From Limnoperna fortunei (taxonomy: Eukaryota > Mollusca > Bivalvia > Mytilida > Modiolidae), in the NCBI GenBank assembly GCA_944474755.1, contig OX104124.1, forward strand, positions 46,329,342 to 46,393,341: 64,000 bases of DNA. Reading direction: 5' to 3'. Within the stretch, counting starts at the first letter, position 1; each line of letters opens with the position of its first letter. Under the pieces are notes generated by a model. The model made no database searches and had not been told where the DNA came from. It saw only the letters and a program-made list of their open reading frames with translations. This document shows positions 22,115 through 32,930 of this stretch, one piece after another. The translations under genes and the position numbers were made by a program.

Positions 22115-23791
22115 GTCTCGCCTGCAGCGAAAGTCGCTGGAGGCGAGACTTATGGATGGGAATCTGGCGCCGGCGGCGTAAACACTTGACATCTTGCTTC
22201 ATATATTTGTAAGCCCAAGCCCTAGGTCCATCAAATTTGGTACAGAGGTAGCTTATGATGAGTACTTGCCAGTCAGTCACCTGTCACCTGACCTTGACCT
22301 CAATTTCACGGTCCAGCGCCTACATTAAAGTTTTTGGGTTACGGCAGTTCCTCTGTAACTACGCATGGTAGGATGACAATATTTGGTGTATAGGTTGCTG
22401 ATGTCTAGTACATGACTGTCTAGTAGGTGTCACCTGACCTTGACCTCAATTTCATGGTCCAGCGACTACGTTAAAGTTTTTGGGTTACGACAGTTCCTGT
22501 GTAACCACGCATGGTAGGATGACAATTTGGTATATAGGTTGCTGATGACTAGTACATGACTGTCTGGTAGGTGTCACCTGACCTTGACCTCAATTTCACG
22601 GTCCAGTGACTACGTTTAAGTTTTTGGGTTAAGGCAGTTCTCTGTTACCACGGATGGTAGGATGACAATATTTGGTATATAGGTTGCTGATGACTAGTAC
22701 ATGACTGTCTGGTAGGCGTCACCTGACCTTGACCTCAATTTCATGGTCCAGCGACTACGTTAAAGTTTTTGGGTTACAACCACTCCTCTGTAACCATGCA
22801 TGGTAGGATGACAATATTTGGTATATAGGTTGCTGATGACTAGTACATGACTGTCATGTAGGTGTCACCTGACCTTGACCTCAATTTCACGGTCCAGCGA
22901 CTGAGTTAAAGTTTTTGGGTTTCGACAGTTCCTCTGTAACCACACATGGTAGGATGACAATATTTGGTATATAGGTTGCTGATGACTAGTACATGACTGT
23001 CTGGTAGGTGTCACCTGACCTTGACCTCAATTTCATGGTCCAGTGACTACGTTAAATTTTTGGTGTTACGGCAGTTGCTCTGTAACTATGCATGGTAGGA
23101 TGACAATATTTGGTATATAGGTTGCTGATGAATAGTACATGACTGTCTGGTAGGTGTCTCTTGACCTTGACCTCAATTTCATGGTCCAGCGACTGAGTTA
23201 AAGTGTTTGGGTTTCGACAGTTCCTCTGTAACCACACATGGTAGGATGACAATATTTGGTATATAGGTTGCTGATGACTAGTACATGACTGTCTTCTGGT
23301 AGGTGTCACCTGACCTTGACCTCAATTTCATGGTCCAGTGACTACGTTAAATTTTTGGGGTTATGGCAGTTGCTCTGTAACTATGCATGGTAGGATGACA
23401 ATATTTAGTGTATAGGTTGCTGATGTCTAGTACATGACTGTCTGGTAGGTGTCTCTTGACCTTGACCTCAATTTCATGGTCCAGCGACTATGTTAAAGTT
23501 TTTGGGTTACGGCTGTTCCCCTGTAACTACGCATGGTAGGATGACAATATTTGGTATATAGGTTGCTGATGAATAGAACATGACTGTTTGGTAGGCGTCA
23601 CCTGACCTTGACCTCAATATCACGGTCCAGTGACTACGTTAAAGTTTTTGTATTAGGACAGTTCCTCTAACTATGCATGCCAGGTATGGTGACAATATTT
23701 GGTATACAGGCCGCTGCTGATATTTAATGCTATTTAAGTAATGCTTATGACGAAATTTATTTTCGTTAATGATGCGGAATGCAGGTGAGAC
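22115..23791. mobile_element. TIR element with ten 146-bp tandem repeats
   Basis: Termini are GTCTCGCCTGCA at 22115 and its inverse (one mismatch) at 23791. Just inside the left end is a hairpin (TCGCCTGCAGCGA…). The interior is a direct array: the motif ACCTTGACCT starts at 22291, 22437, 22581, 22726, 22872, 23018, 23164, 23313, 23459 and 23605. The spacing is 144-149 bp, so ten units. Satellite-cored non-autonomous elements are typical of bivalves. The minus-strand frame at 23052-23309 is a translation of two units and is not a gene. Confidence 0.85.
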
Positions 23792-24267
23792 GTTTTTCTG
23801 TCCACACTTGTTACATAATAAAGGTTCACATCAACAATATATATTAAAAAGAAACAATTCAATTCAACTGTCTTTATAAATGCAACAAATGTTAAATGAT
23901 ACCACACTTTAACAAATTAACAGTTTGTTTTTAATCAACAGTGAACGTGGTGAAGAAATTAAAAGTTAATTGTCAAGTGAAAACACTTCATATTTTTCAA
24001 AACAAAAACAAAAGTCAACATAAAACATTTTGAATTTGAGATTTATGGTAATCAAGAAAGGTATGTGGAATGAATATATGCAAATGGCGCAAATCTTATC
24101 ATAAATATTAAAAAGTGAGGTCAAAATGTCAACAGGCAATAGATCACCATTCTATTGACGGAGAGAAATGTTTATTAATAAAACGGTTGAATATAAATCA
24201 TACTTCAAAGAAAGATATTTATTGTATTAGGTAATAATAGTACATAATATACTGTATTATTTTGAAG

Positions 24268-24499
24268 GCCATTGGCAGGTTAGGTGGTCCTACAATGCTG
24301 CAAGAATGCAATGATATAAAGAACAAAATACTAGACCAATCGAATCAGGAGATAATGCTGGAAATCAAATCTGCTCTTGTTGGAATTAAAAATTTGGAAA
24401 GTTCCTACATCGATCTACAGAATAAACATACTGAAATGGCAAAGGAAATGGAGACCTTGAAGGAATCACAGAAAGACACGGTTCCATGGAATGTCAGAG
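24268..24499 (+). CDS. HEPN-STAND-ankyrin protein, coding exon 3 (coiled coil)
   Basis: Encodes residues 147-223 plus one base. The acceptor is ATTTTGAAG (a weak polypyrimidine tract) and the donor is AGAG followed by GTAAAG; entry is phase 0 and exit phase 1. The peptide starts A-I-G-R-L-G-G, a junction familiar after DZIP3-type HEPN domains. It then forms an acidic-basic amphipathic helix from about residue 160 to 212 with L/I at heptad-like positions, and ends T-V-P-W-N-V-R just before the NTPase. The coiled coil may oligomerise the protein or link effector and switch. It is the only coding exon between two direct copies of a 3.2-kb repeat. Confidence 0.85.
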
Positions 24500-24889
24500 G
24501 TAAAGGTCTTAAATACTGTAGGGTTCTTTTCTAAATAAAAACAACCTTGCAAATTTAATCTAAATCAATACCAGTTCAGTAAATTAACTTCCATTAAAAT
24601 TTGGCAATCAAACTTTGTTCAGGAAGTAAAAGAATAAATTTTTGCGTTATTTTTAACAATTGTGAAGTAATGTTTAACAGGTATTGCTTGAAAATTTATA
24701 CAATTTTTTTAAGATGCCACCTTATTTTCACATGCATTTAAAAATTTATTCTGAAATAGGATAATAACACCTTTATCTAATCAAGCATTGATTTATATGT
24801 AGTTTATTTATGTTTATACTTTGTCTCGGTTTTGTTTTATACATATTAAGCTGAAAGGAGGGAGAACTGCTTGATTAAAAGAATGCTTG

Positions 24890-25065
24890 ATGTCCAGGAA
24901 CAATATTTCAGCTTTATTCAAAACAAGAACAATTTGACAAACTATTAATTAAATCTGATGGACTTAAGGCCACTTATTTTGACTGCCACTGAAAAAGTAT
25001 GGAGTATCAGCTGCAGGTAGTGGCATAATTTAAGAGTCTTTTGTAGTGGCTACAAGAGCTTAATT
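24890..25065 (+). repeat. Dispersed repeat family, partial copy 1
   Basis: Shares ATATTTCAGCTTTATTCA, GACTGCCACTGAAAAAGTAT and TTTGTAGTGGCTACAA with the longer copies at 45890-46220 and 53215-53630. No ORF is conserved between copies, so it is treated as non-coding. Confidence 0.6.
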
Positions 25066-25169
25066 TTAACAACATATGCACAGGAAGTCTTTAACATACA
25101 AAAAATATGTCACAGTAGATGTAAATTATCCTGTATTTTGATTTATAGGGGCCCTATGTCATTTTATCA

Positions 25170-25590
25170 CATTAAAACAAATGTCAGTCCTATACTTGCA
25201 AATGCAACTCCTCTACTAATCAGAATTTTATTAAACTTAGTAGGAATGTAGGACATCATATGTAATTATCCATATCGACAGGAAGTTACGATCAGATATT
25301 TCTTTACAAATTATGTCCTTTGACTTTGGACATTTTTCAAAAAATTTGTACATGTACATGAATAACAAACATCTTACAAGCTCTTCCCCCTGTAACTACT
25401 GGTCAGAATTTTCTGAAATTTGGTAGGAATAATGGACAACGTAATTGTGCTTATCAACAGTAATTTATGACCATATATTTTTTGTAAGATTTATGCCCTT
25501 TTGAACTTAGAAATTTCACACAATATATGTATGAAATAACTTGCATTGCTACATTTCTGATCACAGTTGTATGGAAAACAATAGGTATGT
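25170..25590. repeat. Decayed tandem repeat of about 165-bp units
   Basis: Units containing AACTCCTCTACTAATCAGAA, ACATCATATGTAATTAT and ACAGGAAGTTA recur about 2-3 times. The same family is at 31200-31540, and a fragment may lie near 62260. It is probably the core of an old satellite-bearing element. Confidence 0.55.
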
Positions 25591-25910
25591 GGGCTTTTGG
25601 GTTATGTTAGCTCACTAAGGTATGAGAAAAATGTTCAGATCCCTTCTGCTGGAAATAGCAAAGCATATGAGAGACATATTGTATGTGAAATTTTATTGGA
25701 TGATCCTTATAAATAAGTTGATTTTTATTTTTATTGGAAATCAAAAGGAAATCAAAAATGGCTGCCAACGCAGGATTTATATGACTTAATGGGAATTTTG
25801 AAAAAAACTGGTCAACCAATTGAACCAAAACTTATCAGCTGTTTATTGACTGGTTCTTGCTTCAATTTTGTATACCCTGCCACACAAAGCAGCGGGGGGG
25901 GGGGGGGGGG

Positions 25911-26168
25911 CCTCAGTGGCCGAGTGGTCAAGGTAGTTCGTCTACTAATGATCACGTGGTCTGTCAACACTGAGATTGTGGGTTCGATTCAAACTGCAGG
26001 CAGGGTGTACTCGACTCCAATCTTTATTGACAAGGATTGCAAGTTTTCCTACCGCAAGTTGGGGGTTTTCTCCGGGAACTCCGGCTTCCTCCCCCAATAA
26101 AAACTTGACGCCATGATATAGCTGAAAAATTGCTGAAAGTGGCGTTAAGCACCATGAAACAAACAAAG
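25911..26168 (+). mobile_element. tRNA-derived SINE
   Basis: Follows a run of 17 G bases. The head carries a pol III A box (TGGCCGAGTGG) and B box (GGTTCGATTC) in a tRNA-Ser/Leu-like setting. The body holds the TTTTCTCCGGGAACTCCGGC block that is conserved in many marine-invertebrate SINEs, and the tail reads GCTGAAAGTGGCGTTAAGCA then an AAAC-type end. It does not fold as a functional tRNA. It lies in intron 3. Confidence 0.8.
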
Positions 26169-26656
26169 TGACGGGGCATTATGTGAAACTCCATATGGGT
26201 ATGAGTGTCCATGCCTTTGTGGTTTCCAGATGATAACTTGAAAACACGTCAACAGATTTTATTTAAACTTTGTACAGCTAGTAAATACCATAAAATGAAA
26301 ATCAAGTTCTATTTTCAGCACAATCGAATTTGTAGTCGACTTAAAAATTTTTTGGTCAACAGTTCTTTTTTAACTTTACACAGCTGTTAAGTACTATTAA
26401 ATAAAGATCAGGTTGAATTTTCAGCACATTCCCATTGTAGTATTTCAGATAATTTTTATAGGTCCAGGGTTTAGGTAAAAATTGTCTTCTGAGATGGACT
26501 GTTATCATGCTCACTTGTTTCTGTAGGCTGATACATGTAATTAATTTAGTAAAATTTGTTCATGAATATTAAAAACAACGCAACGTGGCTGGGTTTTCAT
26601 TAAATGCCCCCATTTGTTTTGATGCCAATCTAAAACTGTAATTTTGCCATCACCAG

Positions 26657-26740
26657 AGGACTTTGTTAACATAGCTCAAGATGGGAAAACTGTTCTTATG
26701 CCATTTAGTAAGAAAATACAAAGCCAATTAAAGACATATT
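26657..26740 (+). CDS. Candidate 28-codon cassette exon
   Basis: The stretch is bounded by an acceptor (CATCACCAG) and a strong donor (GTAAGT). It is 84 bases, fully open in one frame, and has phase 1 at both ends. That is exactly what is needed to be spliced between exon 3 (exit phase 1) and exon 4 (entry phase 1). The peptide contains D-F-V-N-I-A-Q-D-G and K-K-I-Q-S-Q-L-K. It has no repeat look and I do not recognise it. It could be an alternative exon just before the NTPase domain, or an exon relic of another paralogue. Confidence 0.35.
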
Positions 26741-27440
26741 GTAAGTGAATGGTTTTTTTGTGTATATTAAATAGTTTATGATCTTTGTTTTGATCAGAAA
26801 TTTATTCAAAATGGCTTATTTTACATTGGGGGAATTGCCATCTTCACTGCCGATATAAATTTGGTGAGTCATACAGGCCTTTGGTTTTTTATGTGTGGCT
26901 TTTTTCCGCACTTCTCTTTAAATCAACTTGTTATTAAAAGCATTGTATTGTGGTACCAACATATATTTCCTATTGCAATGGCCAGACGATGATGGGTACA
27001 ATAATGTCTAGCATGTTTTGTAGGATGAAGATTAATTAAAACAAAGTATTTTTTTAAAAATTTAGTAGTTATAGTATGTTGTATCAGATGCAAATTCCTA
27101 TGGAATAAGATTTTTTTGGTTTTAAACTTTAAGACTGAGATACTTTTGCAAATAATGTTTTCCCCATATTGATGTGATTAATGAAGTCTTTAATAGAAGT
27201 CCTTTCAATTTTAACTCATCAAAGGTCCATATCAGCTGTTACCATTACTCTGTTTCAATAGTTCTGAATCATTTACAAACATTAGTTGTACTGATTCATT
27301 AAAAACAAGACAGCTATTACGATTACTTATTTTTAACAAATAAAATATCATCAAACTAAGATGCCAAGGTTAATAGAATTTACAAACCAGACGAGTGTTT
27401 CTTCTAATCAAGACTCATCAGTGGCGCTAAAACCCAAATA

Positions 27441-30400
27441 CACCCCCTGAAACGTAAAACGTTCCCATTTATGCGTTCGTATTTCGTTTTCCGTTCGTTC
27501 GTATATCGTTTTCCTTTCGTCCATCCGTACGTCCATTCGTTCGTTTGTTCGTCCGCATGCGCAAAACAAGTAAATAAAAACCGTTCGTTCGTTCGTCCGC
27601 ATGCCCAGTACAGGTAAAAATAAAGGTTCATTCGTTCGTCAGCATTCGCAAAAGAAAATATTTTACACTTTGTTAGTCTGATAGAAAATACTACATTCTG
27701 TTATCAAATTAAAATAACCTGAACATTAAAATGTCAAATAAATTGTATTTATTTTAAAACTATAAATTCATTAAAACCATGAACATGTTTTAAATTAAAT
27801 AATTATGAAATACTTTCTTCGTCTATTTTTTTATATGTAAATCTACAATATTCAGGTTGTACAAATAAATATGATTTATTTGAACACTCTCCAAATTTTA
27901 TAAACATATGCAATTTTTCTATTATATATTAGTACCTAAAACCTTTTAAAAATGTATGTTTTATCCTAAAGTCTTTGAACATCCCTACATTGTCTTCATT
28001 TGATACAAAAACCAAATAGCTGTTTACACAGCAAACTTAATAAAACTGAATAATCTTGCATAAAATCTTAATTTCGATGGCACAATATTTGTTTGGAAAT
28101 ACAGACATTTCATTTCCTAGGTTTTAAATTTTATATATAATGTCTCACGACTGATTTAGCATCCCTTAGGTCAAAGAAGTTAATTATAGTATGCTAAGGT
28201 AGTGATTTTGTATGTGAAATATGGTTTTTAATTGTATCACAAAGGTCTCAGGAGTGATTTTATATGTGTAATATAGTTTTTAATTGTATAGCTAGGATCT
28301 CAGGAGTGATTTTGTATGTGAAATATGGTTTTTAATTGTATTGCTAGGGTCTCAGGAGTGATTTTGTATGTGAAATATTGGTTTTAATTGTATCGCAAAG
28401 GTCTCAGGAGTGATTTTGCATGTAAAATATGGTTTTTAATTGTATTGCTAGGGTCTCAGGAGTGATTTTATATGTGCAATATGGTTTTTAATTGTATCGC
28501 AAAGGTCTGAGGAGTGATTTTATATGTGTAATATGGTTTTTAATTGTAGCGCAAGGTCTCAGGAGTGATTTTATATGTGAAATATGGTTTTTAATTGTAT
28601 CGCAAAGTTCTCAGGAGTGACTTTATATGTGTAATATAGTTTGTAATTGTATTGCAAGGGTCTCGGGAGAGATTTTGTATGTGAAATATGGTTTTTAATC
28701 GTATTGCAAAAGTCTCAGGAGTGATTTTGCATGTGAAATATGGCTTTTAATTGTATTGCAAAAGTCTCAGGAGTGATTTTGCATGTGAAATATGGTTTTT
28801 AATTGTATTGCTAGGGTCTCAGGAGTGATTTTATATATGTAATATGGTTTTTAATTGTATCACAAAGGTCTGAGGAGTGATTTTATATGTGTAATATTGT
28901 TTCTAATTGTATCACAAAGGTCTCAGGAGTGATTTTGCATGTGAAATATGGTTTTTAATTGTATTGCTAGGGTCTTAGGAGTGATGTTATATATGTAATA
29001 TGGTTTTTAATTGTATTGCAAAGGTCTGAGGAGTGATTTTATATGTGTAACATGGTTTTTAATTGTATCGCAAAGGTCTCAGGAGCGATTTTATATGTGA
29101 AATATGGTTTTTAATTGTATCACAAAGGTCTCAGGTGTGATTTTATATGAGAAATAGTTTTTAATTGTATTGCTAGGGTCTCAGGAGTGATTTTGTATGT
29201 GAAATATGGTTTTTAATTGTATTGCTAGGGTCTCAGGACTGATTTTATATGTGTAATATGGTTTTTAATTGTATTGCTAAGGTCTCAGGAGCGATTTTAT
29301 ATGTGAAATATGGTTTTTAATTGTATCGCAAAGGTCTCAGGTGTGATTTTATATGAGAAATAGTTTTTAATTGTATTGCTAAGGTCTCAGGAGCGATTTT
29401 ATATGTGAAATATGGTTTTTAATTGTATCGCAAAGGTCTCAGGTGTGATTTTATATGAGAAATAGTTTTTAATTGTATTGCTAGGGTCTCAGGACTGATT
29501 TTGTATGTGAAATATGGTTTTTAATTGTATCGCAAAGGTCTCAGGTGTGATTTTATATGAGAAATATAGTTTTTAATTGTATTGCTAGGGTCTCAGGAGT
29601 GATTTTGTATGTGAAATATGGTTTTTAATTGTATTGCTAGGGTCTCAGGACTGATTTTATATGTGTAATATGGTTTTTAATTGTATTGCTAAGGTCTCAG
29701 GAGTGATTTTGTATGTGAAATATGGTTTTTAATTGTATTGCTAAGGTCTCAGTAGTGAAATTGTATGTGTTATATGGTTTTTAACTGCATGCATAGCTAA
29801 GGTCTCAGGATTAATTTTATATTTGTATAATGGTTTTTGATTGCATTTCTTATGTATCAGGAGTGATTTTATATGTTTAATTTGGTTTTTAATTGTATCT
29901 CGAAGGTCTCAGTATTTTTTTTTTTATGTTAAATATGGTTTTTAGTATTATTATAGGTCTCGGATGTGATATTACAAATGTGATTTTAAATGTGTTATTT
30001 GAACACCACCTTGATGAACATTTTCCAATAGAGAATTTTTGTAATAAATTACCCCTTAATTTAAGAAACTATAAGGTTTAACAAATATATAACACATAAT
30101 AAATATTCAGTTGGATTAGTACATTTCATTATATGCAATAAAGATTAATTATAAAAGCTTTCTCGGGAATGTGTAATAATTACTGTTAGACTAAGTAATC
30201 AAAATAAAATGGACGATTAAGCTTGTTTCTTTTTACACTGTGATAAAAAATATGTATAGGTCAATTATTAAAACATTTCCATGTTTAGCCCAAATCACGA
30301 ACATGAATATTTAATAAAAATACTCAACCCTACAAATTTTCTCGTAGGCTTGTTATGTTGTCACGTTTTTTATGTGTGTATTACCTGTTTGAGCTGTCAC

Positions 30401-30735
30401 AAATCATTTAAATGATGATTTAATGAAAATAAAGTATAATTATTTTATTATTTATTCCTTTTCAATTTTTTTTGTTTACTATAAACCAGCTTGATTCTCA
30501 AGATTTTATTTAAAATGATCGAACGTTTCTCGATTTTTACAAAGCACGATATAGGTGTCTCCATTCGTTTTCCCACATACCAACGATTGAAGACTATAGC
30601 TTGTCTCTGATTGGTTAATTTTTAAATGGTTCGTCGGGACGATAAGAGTGTTTGTTCGTTCTTCGTCCGTTCGTATGTCGTTTTTGGTTCGTCCGTTTAA
30701 CGTTCGTACGGGAACGTTATACGTTTCAGGGGGTG
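27441..30735. mobile_element. TIR element copy B with 52-bp minisatellite core
   Basis: Ends are CACCCCCTGAAACGTAAAAC at 27441 and its inverse at 30735. TA is present immediately outside both ends (27439-27440, 30736-30737), which is a clean TA target duplication. Shoulders and minisatellite are collinear with copy A, and the nested MITE of copy A is absent. Short TTCG/TCCG repeats near both ends produce spurious frames (27404-27631, 30648-30887). No transposase is seen. It lies in intron 3. Confidence 0.9.
28190..29960. repeat. 52-bp minisatellite of copy B
   Basis: More than 30 units of the same 52-bp motif as in copy A. A recurrent sub-block with GGTCTCAGGTGTGATTTT alternates with the standard unit between about 29080 and 29570, indicating multi-unit amplification. 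Confidence 0.85.
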
Positions 30736-32548
30736 TAATACTAGTATTTAAAATCCTAATGATAACGATGTGGCAGAGCTTTTATCACCAAAATTCAAAA
30801 AAGGTTATACCAAATCAGGCTAAGGCGATCTACATCTGGAAAATAGAAAAAAACCTTAGAATTAATATAATTTTCGAATCAAGGTAAAGATTAATGTAAG
30901 TTGTGACTAAAATTTACAAATAAACTCTACAAAGTCTTTATTTGTCAAGAATATCACCTTTTCTGAAAGTATTGTACAAATGATATAATTTTTGTTATAA
31001 TGCCCATTTTACAGATTCCTTGTATTGGACCCAAAACATCATGTGCTCTCTAGAGCCTCTAATTCCTGTCGGTAGGAGTTGATTAATATAGGTGATAGTT
31101 TTTTGTTTTTGCCATATTAAGGAAATATTTTATAATACCTCATTGAACGAAGGTGTTGATATCGTTGCGCAGGGTATGTTTTTGAATGGTCAGTCAGTCC
31201 GTCCGTTTGTCCAACTCTGTCCGTTTGTCCAACTCCTCTAACTACTAATCAGAATGTTAGGATCTTTGGTAGGAATGAAGTACATCATATGTAGTTATCG
31301 ACAGGAAATTATGATACACTATTTTATGTAGGATTTATTCCCCTTTTGAACATATAAATTTCTCAAAATATTCGTGTAAGCGGAACTCCTGTAATTACTG
31401 ATCAGAATTGTATGAATCTTCAATGATAGGAATGGAGGACACCATATGTAGTTGTGCATATCAACAGGAAATTTTGATAAATATTTGTTTGTAGGGGTAT
31501 TCATCTATTGAACTTGGAAATTTCACAAAATATTCTTGAGGGCACAAGTTTGATTTGTTCAATACCAATGAAGTATTTAAAAAAAATCAATAAACTTAAC
31601 AATTTCGGCAAACATTATCACACAGTATCATTGGTTCTAATTTTTAACTGACGAATGGAAAGCCACTTTATAAAAATAGTATTGAAAATATTACTCTTTG
31701 AAGTATTGTTGAAAACACCTTTGCAAAAGTGTCGTCCGTGGTTTTTCACTTGCACGTACATACCAGGCCTAGAAATTATAGTTTATTGAATTTTTTCTAT
31801 GTGAAACTCGTACTGCAGTACGGGAATTGCAATGCTGATATTATTGTGATATCGGATTTATTTAATTAAATTCCTCACAAAATGAGCTTTTTAATTATTA
31901 AATGCATCTTAAAAGCCCGTGTGTGACATACATATGCATATTATATTATGCAAACGTCCGTCCGTTCTTCCTTCACCAACACCAACATGTCGCATTGAAT
32001 CTTGATAATGCGTTCATGGATTTCTTTAAAGTCCACAAGTTGTTAATTACGTTAGCGTCATGGTCTGTATAATTGTTGGTAAATTTCTTATATATCGTTA
32101 CAGAGTAATGGGACTTTGTTCATGAAAAAGGAGGAATTTTTTTGGTTTTCAGATTATAACACAAAAGTGCCTGCATGAATTTCTTGAAAGTTTGGGGAAT
32201 TGTTTATTTATAAAATGATGTGAACTTCTTCTAGTTTTTTGTAAAATTTTGACTCCTAAAAATTATGTTAGGGGAATTTGTTCGTAAAAAAAGATGGGAT
32301 TTTTTTTTCCAGATTTAACTCAAAAACGCTTTCATCGATTTCGTTTAACGTTTGGGGGATTAGTTAATTTTGATAAATAAAAGTTTCAATAGATTTTTGT
32401 ACCAGTTTACAGTTTTGAAGATATGATAGGTCAAAAGACCAAATACTTCTAGGCTTACATGGTCCGAATAGAAATCAGCGTAACTTAATGTAGCAAACGT
32501 ATTTCAGAATTGCCAGGCATCTAAGACCAATAAAACAAAATCTTAATT
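30736..32548. other. Intron 3 segment, decayed repeats
   Basis: Contains a 31200-31540 block related to 25170-25590 and a 31950-32450 block of loosely repeated sequence beginning CCGTCCGTTCTTCC, related to 59095-59290. A short splice-bounded open segment (31015-31071) is described among the findings. No other gene signal. Confidence 0.45.
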
Positions 32549-32930
32549 AGGGCCCTTCCACTTTGTGGCGGATGCTCTATAGTGATCAGTCTGTCCGTGC
32601 ATCCGTCCGAAACTAATCGTGTCCGGGCTGTAACTTTTTTATCTTTTTATTTGGAATGTGGGTAGATAATATTAAGTGGCTGTGTCGCATACTGTGGTTG
32701 GTCACCTTTGACCTTGAAATTTGACCTTAAGGTCACATTATTGCTTTCTGAATAACAAATTCATGTCCGGGCTATAACTTTTTTATCTTTCGAGGTATGC
32801 TTTTGATATTTAAAATGTGGGTAGATAATATCAAGGCAATGTGTCGCATACCATGGTTGATGACCTTTGACCTTGACCTTCAGGTCAGCGGGGCCCACAG
32901 AGATGGGTACTATCTCACTGATATCTAGTT
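32549..32930. mobile_element. Short satellite-cored element with two repeat units
   Basis: Starts AGGGCCCTTCCAC and ends AGCGGGGCCCACAGAG…TATCTAG. Two units carrying GTCCGGGCT(G/A)TAACTTTTTT and GTGTCGCATAC(T/C) are 140-150 bp apart, each followed by a TGACCTTGA-type motif. The architecture is like the elements at 22115 and 43670 but with a minimal array. Confidence 0.6.

Noticed and set aside
24262..24534. Independent small protein starting at a TTG codon at 24262
   Set aside because: The open frame is exon 3 of the HEPN-STAND gene; the apparent start lies in the intron and the end is read-through past the donor.
25911..25995. Functional tRNA gene
   Set aside because: A and B boxes are present but the segment does not fold with a proper acceptor stem and continues into a SINE body.
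18314..30887. ORFs at 18314-18565, 27404-27631, 27408-27602 and 30648-30887
   Set aside because: They translate the TTCG/TCCG-rich subterminal repeats of element copies A and B.
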